Part shown: piece after piece, positions 1 to 14,900 of the stretch
How the letters are laid out: each line of letters opens with the position of its first letter
Numbering within the stretch: position 1 is the first letter of the stretch
NCBI GenBank assembly: GCA_963082975.1
Contig: OY720350.1
Location: forward strand, 14,292,910-14,356,909
DNA: 64,000 bases
Origin: Labia minor
Taxonomy: Eukaryota; Arthropoda; Insecta; Dermaptera; Spongiphoridae
Reading direction: 5' to 3'
Program-made: the position numbers and the translations under genes
Notes under the pieces: model-generated
What the model was told of the DNA's origin: nothing
The model's database searches: none
The model's input: the letters and a program-made list of their open reading frames with translations, nothing else

Positions 1-137
1 CAGGGACATCCCCGGGTGCCAGACCCCTCTGGATTTCCACGCACAATTTTATCATGGATGCCTCATAAAGGAAAGCAAGAATTTTTAAAGTACCAACCAT
101 TCATTAAAATCGAAAGACAATCAAAATCAATTTAAAA
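1..137 (+). other. Unidentified edge fragment with open frame
   Basis: The first about 60 bases are GC-rich compared with what follows. The plus strand is open in frame 1 from base 1 to a TAA at 135-137, reading QGHPRVPDPSGFPRT then ILSWMPHKGKQ and so on. On the minus strand a pyrimidine-rich acceptor (tttcctttatgag|GC near 49) could open an exon running off the window. In the phase required by X11L exon 15 that reads ASMIKLCVEIQRGLAPGDVP, which does not match the expected next PTB segment. I cannot decide between the two. Confidence 0.25.
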
Positions 138-2798
138 CTTTTGACTATCATTTTCTTTTTATATAACAACAAAATTTACATTTTTAATAATTATACATCT
201 TTTTTGGTATTGGTATAATGTGTCAATTATTCCAATATAAAATATTATAAAGGGGAGGGGTGGTAAGGATTAATAAAAACTTATATCTGTTTCAAGTAGA
301 ATATTTTTTTTTTATCCTAAAAAATGATTAAATATGGATTTAAAAATATTTTCCCAAATTATAATTTTTTTTTTTAATATACAATTCAATTTGTTCAAAT
401 ATTTCTATTCACAATTTATAAAAATTTATAAATTTTATATTTAATTTAATAATTTGAATAAATGTTTGGTCACTTTAAAGATATTATGAGGCATATATTT
501 AAAATTGTTTATGATATTTTAAAATTATTTTTTTTTCGTGCCGACTTACTATGCTAAACAAGATCAAGCATCATTCTAATAATTTATGTTCTAATCTAGA
601 CTATGACCAAAGATGCGTGCTTCTTGTAAATTTGAAAGCTGCTAAAAGAATGAAATATAAATTTAAATCCATTTCGTAGAGGATGATAGTTTATTAAATA
701 TTTCCCTTATATTTATAAATTGAAAAAAAAAAATCTTCAGTCTAACATAGTAAGAATAAAATGCGGCACAAAATTTAAACCCAAAGGGGTCCGTTTAATT
801 TAACTTTAAAATTTCTATATTAATTTAATAATGTTTATATCTAATATGATTTTGAGTTGTTCATCTGTCGTCTAATAGTGAGCTGAATAGATGGCGAGTG
901 AAAATTATCTAGGCTCATTGTGATGTATGTATGAAAAGTGAATGATACAGAAAAAAAAAAGATAAACGATGAAGCTAAAGAAAACAACAGACATGAGTGT
1001 GCTATGTGTAGCGAAAAGCGATTTTTTCGGAAAATGAAATATAAATATAATATACATTTGGTTTTTTAAAAAGTGAAGGGTTACAAGTAATATATAGATA
1101 AAATTTTTAAAAGAAAAAATATATATATAGAAAAAGAAAATTTTGAAGCAAAGTTATGTTGAGAAAATTAATGAGAGAGAATAAAAAAGTAATTTATAAA
1201 AAAATAATCTTAATGCTTATAAAAATAGTTTTGAAATAAAACTTCAGGCTTAAAAAAAAGAATTATATATATATTTGAATATATAAAAAATACTAAATTA
1301 ATAAAATTATTTTCTCACCTTATTATATTAGTTAAAATATATTTTATAATAATATTGTGATTTAATCTAAAAATCCAGTCATGTTTTGTCAGGTAAATTA
1401 ATATTTCTAAAATATATTCGAGTAATCTCTCAAAATAGATAAAAATAAAAATGTTATGCCTTTTTTAAAATAAAATAGAAAAAAAATATATAACATTAAG
1501 TGAAAAGAAAAAAAAAACTTATTTTTTATTCCCTAAATGAAGAAGACAATTAAAAAAATTAACATTTATGAGGAAAGTGAAAATAGATAAATTATTTAGT
1601 CTTATGTGGTTGGGTAACCCAATTTCAATTAAAACAATTAAAAATATAAAAAAAGAAAATAACAAAACAAAGAAACAATTTTTAATCTGACGGCAGATGA
1701 AACAACCAAGAATTAACAAAAAACAATTTTGAATAAAAAAAAACACTTAGAGAACATTAAATATATATATAATATATATTTATATATTAATACAATTGAA
1801 TTTTCCACGGCAGGCAACCAACCAATCACAGGAAGCGGGTGCCACATCAAATATCAATCAAAAGGTGGTGTGAAAGAGAAAGATAAACAAATAGAAAGAG
1901 AAATATATATATATAGAGAGAGAGAGAGAGAAAAGAGAGATAGAGTATCCTGAATTCCAACCAGCCACATTGTTTTGATCCAAAACCTGAACGAGAGGAA
2001 AAAATCGGAATATTTGGGATACGAACCACTGCGAAGACATGACGGCCCGTGCATTGTTTCCTTCTTGCTTTACATAACATTAAAAAAAAATACTTGATAA
2101 GAAAAATAATATATTTCTACATTTTTTAAAAAGCAATATGACAAAAAACAGATATTTATCATTATAAAAATAATATAATCAAATTTAATCAATTTTTTTG
2201 ATATAAAATTTATTTTGTTTTTAGAATTACATTAGATATGTTTGCATTTTAAAACATCCTAACAAGATCATTTCCTTTTCAGTTCTCATCTTTTAATTTT
2301 CATTTAATTTTTTTATGTTTTATTAAATATGGATTTCTTTGATATTAAGGTATACTAAAAATAATATAAATTTCAGGATTTCACCGAATGATATTCTGAA
2401 GTAAAGAAAATTGTTTCTATTTGCGACTAAATTATAGTTATTGATATTTGTATAATAAAATATGAGCTCTATAAAAATATCAATAATACTATTATTTTAA
2501 ATGTTCTAATAAGCAAACATAATGTTTGGAATGTCTGATCTAATTCTAAATATGAATTATTATAAATGATAAATAATCTGTTTAAAACTAAATATTTATC
2601 ATTGAATTCTAATTCATAATTTACAATGCAAGAAAGAAGCTAATATTAAATAATGAAACGATAATTGACTGGAGTGCATTTAAGGACAAAATCAATCAAG
2701 GATTTATTACAATCGAATACATGCAAAATTATCATGCAGAAGGTGGCGACGGCAGCAAAAGAAATAAATACATTTATATTTATGTAAAAAGGTTTTAC
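138..2798. other. X11L intron sequence, mostly AT-rich; one GC-rich block
   Basis: This is poly-A/T rich sequence without recognisable exons, apart from a less AT-rich block at about 1800-2060. That block holds a CCAAT motif (accaaccaatcac), a GA-rich microsatellite (about 1915-1945) and short open frames on both strands without recognisable similarity. It cannot be placed in the X11L frame. Confidence 0.5.
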
Positions 2799-2941
2799 CT
2801 TAATTCGAGAAACGGCTTCCTCGGCTTGAAGCATCCTGGTTGTTTTGGTTGGCTGTCCCTCACATACCAATTGGGTCGAACCCAAATATCGGGCACGGAA
2901 TAGTACTCCTTCAATTAATACTGCCGGTTCATGAATCATCA
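2799..2941 (-). CDS. X11L: X11L exon 15, N-terminal part of PTB domain
   Basis: Two leading bases plus 47 codons. It encodes the first strand and helix of the PTB (phosphotyrosine-binding) domain: [20 protein letters not shown] followed by [19 protein letters not shown]. This matches the X11/Mint PTB domain closely. Acceptor TTTTTTATAG|TG, donor AAG|GTAAAACC. It ends in phase 0 at the position where vertebrate Mint genes also vary by splicing just after EAVSRIK (family knowledge). Confidence 0.93.
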
Positions 2942-5900
2942 CTATAAAAAAATATAATTTTGGTTAATTATTTTTAACAATAAAAAAAAGTAAACATAAG
3001 TTATAAGTACCTATTAATATGGGAATATATGGTATAAAAGTGAGAGAAAAGAAGACTACTTTAAGTGAAAAATTTTATGTGGAAGGAAAAAGATATATTG
3101 TAGTTTATAATAAATGGTATAAAGTGTAATGGTAGAAAGCTAAGGAACAGATTAAGAACAGCTTTCCAGAATGATGACAGAGAAGAGGCCAAATATAAAC
3201 AAAAATTGTCATTATATTGTATACAATTATAAAATGAGATGTAAATAGATATGAATAAAAAGAAAAGAATAAAAAAATTTATTAAAGGAAAAAGTAGATA
3301 TATTAATAAACAAAAACAATGAAATATTCAGAAATTTTTCTTGAAGGAAGAAAATCTCGTTCCCAATTTTCTTTTGCTTGAATCTACTCCTCTTATTATA
3401 AAAATTAATTTTACAAATGAAAATCTAAAAACATAAGAAAAATTTTACTACTTTAAATATACAACCCAATAATATCTATAATGAGTAAATTAAATAAAAA
3501 AAAAATATAAGGTTATTTATGTTTATTTAATTGTTATTTTAATTTTGAAAAATGGAAAAAATGAAGGATTTGGAAAAAAAAATAGGATTAAGAGGAAGGA
3601 CTTACCAGAGGAAGATGAGCGTAAACAGCACGCGTCGTCGTGGAAGCGTGCGTACGGTGCCAAAGTGTGCGCAAGAAAATCAAACCCACAAAAGATTTAT
3701 TTAAAAAAAAGAAAAGCAATTCAAGAATAAGTTACAATGTTGCCCGTGTTAGAATAGTGAATATTTGTGAAATAACATTGATTATTAGAAAGTCATTGAT
3801 GAAATTTCAATTATTAGAAAATGTAAATATTCATTATATATATATATTATTAGTAGTATTTAATAATTATAGTTTTCAAAAATGACTGTGTTTATTTAAA
3901 AAAAAATAATCGTTAAAACAAAAAGGAAAAGTATCATGCCAAAAAATTATTATTTTATATAGTCAATATTAATATTTTCAACGATTTTTAGATTTCTTTA
4001 ATAATTTTTTAAAATAGATAAATAGAATACATTATCAATATTACATTCATTAGTCATAATGAAATATTAATTTCAAGAATATAAATCGTAAATGTGAGTA
4101 GTATCCATGTCTAGGTTTTTCAATAACAGTCTATAAATAATAAAAATATTGAAAATATATTAAAAAGTATTTTATTGTTAATTTTATTATAATGGGTGAT
4201 AAAAATAAATAAATATGTTAAGGGCAATTAACATTTTATCATGCTTAAGAAATAATTAAAATTTTTTTTCAATTACCTTCCTTATTTCGACCTTTTCTTT
4301 TGTTGTTTTCTTTATCCTGAAAAAGAAAAACGAATAATTATTTGCTTTGAAATAATAAAGAATCTATTTAAATAGGTGACAGGCGAATTTTGAACGATGA
4401 ATGAATGCACTAAAAACATTGAATGAATGAAAAAACAAGCATTTTAGGAACTATTCTAATAAAAGGACAAAACACATATGCATACGCCAGCTGTAATTCA
4501 AGCTGAAAAACAGAAAAAAACAGAAAAAAAAAGAAAAAACATGCGGTCGAAGAGTGCGGGTTTTATATTAGGAACATATATTGATGAGTTAATTTAATTA
4601 CAACGTAAATATTTATAATGAATGATCAAGCACCTATAATTAGTAATTAATTAGAGTATCTCTCAACATCTAAATTAAATCTTGCTGTAGCTACGTTATA
4701 AATTGTTGGAAGAAAGTTTAATGTTTATTTAAAAAAATAAATAAATGATTTATAAATTATAAATATTTAATATGATTATATTATATAAATATCATTAAAT
4801 AAAATAGTAATTCTATTTTACAAAGAAATATCAAATTGAAAAATTTGATGAATAATGTATACTAGAAAAGAAAGTTAATTAAAAAACAAACTACACATGC
4901 ATTTTGATGTAAAAGATTCCCAACATATCCTGAATAAAGAATATACCGAAGACTGGAAAGTTCAAGTCGTTTTTTCTATATACACATATTTTATAATAAA
5001 TTTATAAAGATAAACTATTAAATGCTGAAAAATCAAGGAAAACATAAACAAATAATACATATACAACAACCAGTGTTTATTTCAATCAGATAATCATTAA
5101 TTTTTTTATTCAATGTGAGTGTTCATGAAATAAAAACAAATTGATAATTTAAAGAAAATAAGCTAATGTGATAATTAATAAGTTATCTATGATTTTTTTT
5201 TCTTGATTTATTAAAAAAATGGAAAAGAATAAAGTCAAATATACATAAATAAATATTATATTGATTTATATATAATTTGATAAAATAAATATAATTTTTT
5301 TCTATAGATAAGCAAGAATATATTTTATAAAGAAATTAAAGATTTGTCTAAAAATAAATAAATTAATTGAAAATTTGTATGTTTCATCAATAGTTGGGAA
5401 CCTTATTATATTAAATTCTAAAAATAATCACATAACACTAATTAAAATAAATATTAAACCTTCTTTTTTAAAAAGAACGAAGCTACAGCTTCTAAAAGAA
5501 GTTACTACTAAAATGTTTATATGTATTTTTGTGTATATATAAATAAATATATAGTTTAATATATATATATTTATATATATATATATATATACATAAATAT
5601 TAAATATTCTATTAAATGCTGTAAAAGCATGAATCACAAATTAGATAATTACTAAAGTAATCAAAAACTTAAGAGAATAGATAGAAAGATAGATAGAGAT
5701 AGATATAGAGACAGAGTGAATGCGCGGTCCAACTGTAAAGCAATTTGAGAGACCTTCTTGGGCTTGCCATTGGCGGCAGGGGGCGAGGTAGGCGAGGACA
5801 CCATAGCAGTAGAGGTAGCGGTGGTGGGTACCGTTTGTGCAGAAGGGCTTATAGCTCCGGCCACTGCAGGACTAGCAGCTGCTGATGGGGTGGTACTTGT

Positions 5901-8900
5901 ACTAGTAGGCGTAGTACCGGTACCCCCGGCACAACCAGCTCCGGAGGGAGACGCCGAATTAGCACTAGCACTATTTCCGCCACCACTACCTTCCCCACTT
6001 GCACCTGCGCTACCGCTTCCCACACCGCCGCTGGCTGCTGATGTCATCGACGAGGCTTTATTCGTGGTTGTGGTGGTCGGCATCACCGTTCGCGATTTGG
6101 GTTTGCGCCAAGCCTGTCGGCCAAAGTGGATTGTTTTCAAAAAATATCAAAGGATGAGGGGTCCTTTTACACATACACACGTGCAGTCGGGATCAAAATG
6201 CGAAAGTGCAGGGATGGGCATACAATAAAAGAAAAATTTATTTTAAAGAATTTTCAGATTAATTGAAACATCAATATTAATCTAGAAAAAAAAAGAAAAG
6301 ATTATTATTTTAATCATAATCTCAATGTAAAGTGGTTTATGTTGTATTATGCAAAGAATAAATAAATACAAAATTTTAAATGTCAAAAATCTTTGAAAAG
6401 TCAATTTAAAATTTATTAAAATAATAAACATATATTTGAGATAAAAAATATAAAAGGATAAAAACATTTGCCAATCCCCTAGCACAATACATATAGAAAG
6501 ACAACACATCAATCCAGCATTTAAAAAATCTAAAGAATAGTAAATAAAAAAAAAGATAATCAAATTTTAAAAATAATATACATCTTAATAATAGAAAAAT
6601 TATATTTTTGATTTTAATTCCGGCTGCACTTTTATATCTAAATGGAATATATCATTTCATTTTATTATTTTACTCTAAAATTGTTTGGCTAAAATAAAAA
6701 ATAAGTCAAAGTAATTAAGTTTTGCAGAAAAATGTTGTCCATAGCAAAATTAGCCTTCTACAAAGCTTAATTAATTTTATATTATATATATAGTTGGGGA
6801 TTGAGTTGGTATACAAATTTTAAGTAGCAATATATCAAATATTTTTATTATTAATAAGCATAATTTGAAATGAATGACATAATTTTCATTTCTATTTGAT
6901 CTATAGATTGTAAACAGTTTGATAAAATATCTTGTTTGTAATTAAAAAATAATTTTTATAATTAAAAAATTTAGAGTTTTTTTTATAATATTTTTACTTA
7001 CAGTTTTGTCATCAAAAAATCCATGATCATCTGTACGTTGTTGTCCTAATAATCTATCTGTTTCAAGATCTGTATCTGCCTCTTCTAAATAGAAATTATT
7101 ATATTAGGAAAATCTTAAACTCATTTAATTATAATATAATTACAATACCTTCTTCTCCTGGCTCATCGTGTGATTTTCGGTGGTCAGGATCTTCAGAACT
7201 AGAAGTCCCACCTCCTCGGCGCCTAAATGAATAGGAGACTTTATAAAATAAATTTACGTACAATCAAATTCAAAATAATTTAAACAGTAGAAAAAAATAT
7301 ATATATATTTATCATATGTTTTTTTTAATTTTCACGAAACTTCTATTGTGGTTAGAAATTAGATGTGAACTGAAAACATGAATGCGTAGTTGTCTATTAA
7401 TAGCATGAGTTAAAATTAAGTATTTCAAATATGTAACTGTTTGTTTTTTATAATATTTTTTATACCTATATATATAATTATATAAATTATATTTGAAAAA
7501 TCTAAATAAATTTAAATAACAATCAAACTATAAAAGAAAAAACTAAAGTATGAGAATTCTGGTTATATTTATTTAAATAGCTAAAATAATTGAAATATTG
7601 AAATAATATTTTAATTTTGTTTTCTAATTTACTTTTCATCATTTACTTATTATGTTTTTATATCTGACTTAAAGCAATTATTGAGAGATAAAAAAAAATG
7701 AATTAAAAAATATAGGAAAATTCATAAAGTGTTTGTGAAACTTTACCAACGATTTTATTTATTATAAAAATAAAAATCATTAAAAAATATCAAATGTTAA
7801 TTTAATAAAGATTGACTCAATTATACAATAGTAACCTTGGTATCCAAATAGGACTATCTGCCAATTCAGGATCATGGAGAGCCGAAGGAGGACTTTTTAA
7901 TGGCAAAGTTTTTGCTCTTTGCAATGCTAATCTTATATCTTTAATAGCTGCTTCGACAGAGGTAGAGTTTCCACAATTAGAATTTGATATTTGTTGAGTG
8001 GAAGATGTTGAGGCTGGAGTTGAATTCGAAGTAGGAACAGTAGTAGCATTATTAGCTAAGTCTAAATTACTACGATGTGGAGCAGGTGCGGGTGGAGGAG
8101 GAGTTGCTTGTGGCGCTCCTATAAAAATATATGAATCATTATATTTTAATTTTTATTAATATTTTTAAATTATCAGTTAAATAATTTTTAATATTTGTAA
8201 TAATATATTTAATATTTTTACCAAGAGGATCAAGAGCTTCCAATTCTGGATCCGCTGTATCATATGAATCGTGTCGACTACGAGAATTTACATTTAAAAT
8301 TCCATTATCTTGACTATTTGGAGAACTCTCCTGAAATTCATGAAAATCAAGTTTTTCTTAATAATATGTCTCTACTAATATAGATTAATTTAATAGAATA
8401 TTCTAGTTCAGATTTTGACACATATATATTATATTATATAAAAGTATATACCTATTTGCAACGTAAATTATTATTATCACAAAGCTAGATGATATTACCA
8501 TAGGATGTGTGGGTACCCGTAGAGTTAAATTTTCAGGGGAAGGAGCATTTCGGAGGAGTCCAGAAGCTGGACCTGAAGCTCTTAGATTTCTTGGACCACC
8601 ATTGCCTAACTCTTTTTCTATTTCTGTTATTTGTCGTTTCATTAACATAGCAACAGTAGCCGGATTAGAAACATTTTCTGTATCGGAGGCATGACCTGAC
8701 GATAAGCCATCTTCAAGAACTGGCATACTTGAATATAATCTGAGCGTATCAGGTATTCCACTTCCAGTACTTCCTCCACCTCCTATACTTGCACTTCCTA
8801 ATCCAGCTAAGACACCAGTCCCATCACCAACAATTCCAACGCTAAATAAAAATTTGAAAAAAAAAATAAATAACAATCATATATAAATTAAATTATAAAT

Positions 8901-11900
8901 GTTTTGAATGGGAAAATACAATGAAAAAATATTTGAATTTTGAAAAATAATTTACCCATCGGAAGAATCAAGTAACATTAGTGAGGCTTCACTATCAAGA
9001 TCACCACAATTGGAATCACAATCTGTTGTTTCTGGGGATAATGTAAAATTTCGACTCTGTCCCACCTGAGAGATAAAAAAATTTTGAAAATCTAGAAAGC
9101 TTAGTTTAAATAAAAATAAAAAAAATGTATTATAAACCTCGTTTTCTCCTAAATCATCAGTGGATCCAGTGTCTGCGCTTAAATCTAGAAAATGTCTCTC
9201 CACCGATTCAATCATTTCACTTCCTACTCCACTACGTGGACACTTTGACTCATCATCTTCATCTTCTGAAACTCCACCAGCACCATTTAAGGCTGAAGAA
9301 ATTTTAGAGAGTCGTAACCCTACATAGGCGTTTCCATTTGAAGTACTATTATTATTAGTACTTGGTCCTGATTGTCTTCGAAGCTCATAATCAAGTTCTT
9401 CGAATTCTTTTGTGCATGTTTCGCTAGGAGCAGGATTTTTAAAAAACTCTTCTAAAACCTGAAAAGGAAAAGGAAAAATACAATAAATGATATATTAAAA
9501 TTTAATTCAAATAATATACTAATTTTATTTAAAGAAATTACTTTTCTTGTTTCAGAAAATTCATATAAATAGTCAAAGGCGCTGGTGGTTGTATTTGTGT
9601 CTATTACAACTCCAGAAGTTGGGGATGGGCAACTATCCTCATCATCTGCATCTGCTGGTAATACTCGCTGAAATTAAAATATATATATATACATTATACT
9701 TTAATATATGTCAAGAGAGTATTTAAGTAAATATTATAAAATAATAAATGATTTAATTTAAATGAATTATAAATTAAAAAAATATTTAAAACAAAAATCA
9801 ATATTTAGTAAAATTAGATTAACCAATGAAATGTTGTTGTTCAAAGAAACCTTTGAAAATCTAGTTAATCGATTTATATATTAACTTCAATACATTTTCA
9901 CTCCTTTTTCATCATTTGAAATGTTCGGACAAGAAAATTTAATAAGTGATAATAGTGAACATACAATAGTATTACAAAAATATATAATAAAGATAAGTAT
10001 TAATAATTTTTTTAAGAAATGTAGATATATTAAAACATCATTTTTTAGATCAAATAGAAATAATCAACCTAAATATTTCATTTTGGGAATTGAATTTTTA
10101 TAAAATAAAGAAAAGATTTTATATGAATTAAATAATAAATGTTATATATTTCTATTTATTAATATATAAAAATATATATTAATTTTTAAGTGGTAACTTA
10201 AAACTGATTTAGGTATATAAATATATATTTTTTTAAAACTTTATAAGTTTATTGTTCCTATTTAAATTTGTTGGAAATTTTAGAATAAAAAAATAATTAA
10301 TTAATTATTGATTGTATATCGTATATATTAGTGTTCATAATTATTATGTTAGTGAAAAATAAATGGCAGAAGGAATATATTATAACTGATTTATATTTCA
10401 AATAATGAATTGATTCTCTTAATTTTTTTTTTTCTAAAATGAATTTGTTTCAAAATGTAAGTTAACCTGTGGAAATCCAGGCCTGGGTGGGTAGACACTT
10501 GGAGATGCGAGTAAGCTTTGGGCAGTGGGGAGCACAGGGGCAGATTCATTTCCATTAGTGGTGGCTCCATTCCCAGATCGTCCATATCTCCTAGGAGAAC
10601 CTTCATATTCGGCTATTGGTACTCCACCAATAAGTCGGGGTCCTTTATTTGTACTAGAATTGGAGCCGGAAGTTGGGTGTTGCGCGAGGCTACTGCCTAC
10701 GCGCCCCCCGGCACCCACACCGCCGTCCAGCTCAGAGCCGGAGGCGACCGCCTATGAAAGGTTTCGACAACATTCCTATTAGCCTCTGGTATGGTTTTGA
10801 AAAGATAATGAAATAAATCTTTCATTGGAATCACATAAAATAATGATAAATGAAGGTGAATAAAATAAATGAATATGCATGATATTAAAATGCTTTTATC
10901 AAATCAAATATGTTTACCCTTTTATTTATATAAATTATTATAAATAATTACTGATAATTTGTAAAATATTTAACAAAATAAAAACTGATTCTTCTGAATT
11001 GTTATTATTAAGAAAATTTGAAGTTTTCCAAATAAAAACGCCTAGAAATATGCAACCCCAATTTATTCCGAAAAAAATATAATTCTTTGAGGCGGGCTGA
11101 TTAATTCTTCAAAGGAATTAAACTAGAACAATATTATTAATACCTTAATGAGTGAAATATGTTTATTATCATGAATAAATTAATAAATAATCCTATCTGT
11201 TTGAAACATTTAAATTTTTTATTTATGTTCGTTTATTCTCTTAGTTTTATTTTTTTAGGAAAAACATAATATGAACATGAAATATAAATAATATTTGATA
11301 AAAAAATAATTAGAAGGAATTTATTTATAATGAGGGAATATATGAATAACATTTTATTATTAAGATAATAAAGAAAAAAAATTTCTATAAATGGGAAACA
11401 TACGAATATATTTAAAAAATACTGAGATAATTTTAAAAAAAATAATTTATCATAAAAATGAAGTATATTTGATTAATAATGCCAACACTAGAAATATTCT
11501 TATATGTACAAATAGGATAATAGGGCAAAGAAAAAATATAGCTCCTAAATTTATGCAACTATGTGGACTAATTCCATTACTGCACACTCTACAAATAGAT
11601 TTCGTTTTCAATTATAATTTTTTCTCATAGATATGTACATTTTTTTTTATTTTATATTGAGATTTTACTTGGAAAAAATCGATGGCTCCACGGCGGCATG
11701 CAGGTGATGGTGGTGAAGCTTCTAATGGCTCGTCGTCCAGAACAGGTAATCGCACTTTATTTAAATCAAGGCGAACCCCTCCCCGCCAATCTTCTCCAAT
11801 ATCATCAAAAACAACAACTTCCCGACCAGCTATGGTCGCCACATTTAAGGCTGGTGCTGTTCCGCTTCCGTGTCTCAGAGATAGAACCTCTGAAGCGAAA

Positions 11901-14900
11901 ACGGTTTCGGTAACTTCCGAACCAGTGCCTCCTAGAGAGCCGTCTGAATCTCCTCCATCTCCTGCACTACTGCATCTGAAAAAAATATAATATTAGCACA
12001 GATAATAAATAAATAAGATTAATTTATCTGACTTACAAATTGTTTGTAAACAATTAAAGAAATGAAATTTAATTATAAACTATAATTAATATTTATTTTT
12101 TTATTTTTAATTTAAATTATTAAAAGTATTTTTGATGTTAATGTAGGTCAGATACAAATCGAAAATTAAGAATACAATTCTAATAGCAGAAATAATGAAA
12201 ATATAAACATAACATTACATCTATTAAAATATAAATTTTTATATATTTAATTTATTAATAACAATAATAAATGTTTATAAATTCATTACTTCATTTTATC
12301 AAAAAGCATAAAACAAACTAATTAAGTTCCAAGTAATTCTCAACTATTCTTGATTATAAAAAAAAATTTCAGATTCATGTTATGAAAATTTAATCAAAAC
12401 ATAAAACATTGAGAATAACTATGAAATAAATAAATATTGTATTAAAGTGTATAGTTGAAAGCAGATAGACATCGAAGAGAAAGAATATCTATTATTAAAT
12501 ATTATCTAAAATTAAATATTCTTCCATTTCAAGCCTAAAAATAAAATAAAAAAATTGCAGTATATAATATTAGTTTAAAATAATAAATAAATCAAATTAA
12601 TAAAAAAAAAAAAATATGCAATGCATGTTAAAGTCGTGCATAAGAAAATAAAAGAACCAAATATTACACAAGATAAATAAATTCGAAAAGAAAAAATATA
12701 TATAAATAATATTCTAATTAATCCATTTCATTAGAAAAGAAGCTCTTATTTTTAATCTCTTTTAGTTGGTGAAATTAAATTTATTTTTATTTAAATTTTT
12801 AAAAATTTTTTAGGTTTAAAAATATTAAAATATTGATATTAGTAGGATTATATTTATAGTAAAAATTTATAATATCCACATATAAAACAAAAAAGAAAAG
12901 AAAAAAAAGAAATAAATAAAAAAAGAAAATTCTTTGAAAATATAAACTTCAGATTAAAAACTATATATGAAAAAAATGTGCTTATTAAAAGAGAAATTAA
13001 AAAGTATAGATCATGTGAAAATAAATAGTACAGAGAACAATTCAAGAAAAATATTGTATAATAAAAAGTTAAATTTTTAAAATTAAAGTAGGAATAAAAT
13101 TTTAATTTGAAAATTTATAAATAATAAAATAAAAATAAAAAACATTTTAGAATTATTAACTTATATTTATTCAGAAATAATAATTTCAAAATGAATAATT
13201 TATAAAAAAAAAAAAAATAGTGAAATATGACAAACTAATAATAATAATAATGTATTCATGATGTTTATGAAGTGTAATATGTATCATATTTATATATAAT
13301 AATATATAATACAAATAAAAATGTAGATATTTTTTTGTAAATCATATATCTTCTTCAAACATTGGTTCTTTTGTAATTTCTCAATACTATAAAATGGGAG
13401 AAATATAATTTTGTTAAATCCATACAATACCATACAAATAATCTAAATCATAAATTTTTTAAATTATATTATTAAAATAAATAATTAAAAAAAAAACTTA
13501 TTTAAAATAAAAGTTGCCATTATTTTTTATTAATTAAAATATAATAGAATTATTATTTTTTAAAGCGAATTAATTGTATAATGAAGTATATATATATATA
13601 ATTTTAATAAGATATATATATATATATAGTTAATCAAGATTTTAGGAATAAATTAAAAATCAATTTTGGATCTATTAAAAAGATTTCATTGAAAATAAAT
13701 GAACATTCCTATTGATTTGCCAATTTCTTTGGAAAAATTAAAGAATCAAATTTGTTTCAAGTGGGAGCTTCTGTTGACTAATGAAATGGACCATGGTGCA
13801 TGGGGCCGTGCAGACATGCTGGCGACGGAGCGGACACCTTGCCCGCAGCTCCCAGACTCCAGGTTTGGGTTTTCCGCTTCCGCCTGCGCTGTTTCCACCG
13901 CCTCCACGAGCAGCTTTAGAACGGCTCGCTGAGTAAAGTTCACGGCCCCCAGCGATTTCGATGATTCTTGAATCTCGTAATTTATAGCCTGCAGCAAGCG
14001 CGGACATATCTTGACAAGCTTCAGCAGAAAGAGACCCAAGAATGAGTGGATCGTCCATAAGATTGGTAGTGACCACATGGTCCGTGTCGTCGGTGACCCC
14101 GGCCAGAGGATCGAGTTCATCCAAAAGTTCATCATCATCATCGTCACTGGCGTCCCGGTCATCATCACCAGAGGTGGTGGTAGAAGAACTGGTAGCAGTC
14201 GACGCAGTTAAATGATGCAAATGATGATGATTTACTTGTCGAAAGGGAAGCGTTTCGGCGCCATCGGCTGGTGGCGCCGATGAAGTAGTCGTCGTCTCCG
14301 GTTGAGCCAGCTCGCGGTTCTCCTTCAGTTGCTTGAGGATACACCTGTATTCGGGGTTGCATTTTGCTGCCGAAACTTAAGCGCTCACTACCATATACCA
14401 GATGTTTTTAACGAATCATTTTGTAAATATTCCATTAAAATTCACAAATATATGGTATTTAATAAAGAAAAAAACAAAAATTATCACCAGAGCTTATGAT
14501 AGGAAAAAAAAAATAATAAAAAAAAAAGTTATTTATCAATATTAAGTTATGAAATTAATTGAAATTTTTTTAAAATTCGTTATAATTAAAATACAAACTC
14601 AAAAGTAAAATAATTATTTATTTTAAAAATGAACAACTATCTTTAATGTGCAAACATTATTCTTTTTGTTACTTTATTTAAAATTAAAAATCAATTCCAT
14701 GGCGATTATAATGAAAGGTTCGCATATATGCAATGATATCTACCTCTAAAGGTAGTGAAGCTCATCTCACTTAAGCTGCAAAAATTATATTTCAACACTA
14801 GCAGCATTTAAAGCTCAGTGTTCTATAAATGGTATTTAAACCCATTGAATGAATCTGGAGTTGAAAAATTAATTAATTTGATATATAAATATATGAATAT

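Noticed and set aside
5758-6228. 156-codon plus-strand frame rich in Val/Ala/Pro
   Set aside because: It is the antisense shadow of the GC-rich X11 exon 13, which has matching splice sites and phase on the minus strand.
13746-14168. 140-codon minus-strand frame [13 protein letters not shown]...
   Set aside because: An overlapping alternative frame of X11 exon 2; the other frame matches splice phases on both sides.
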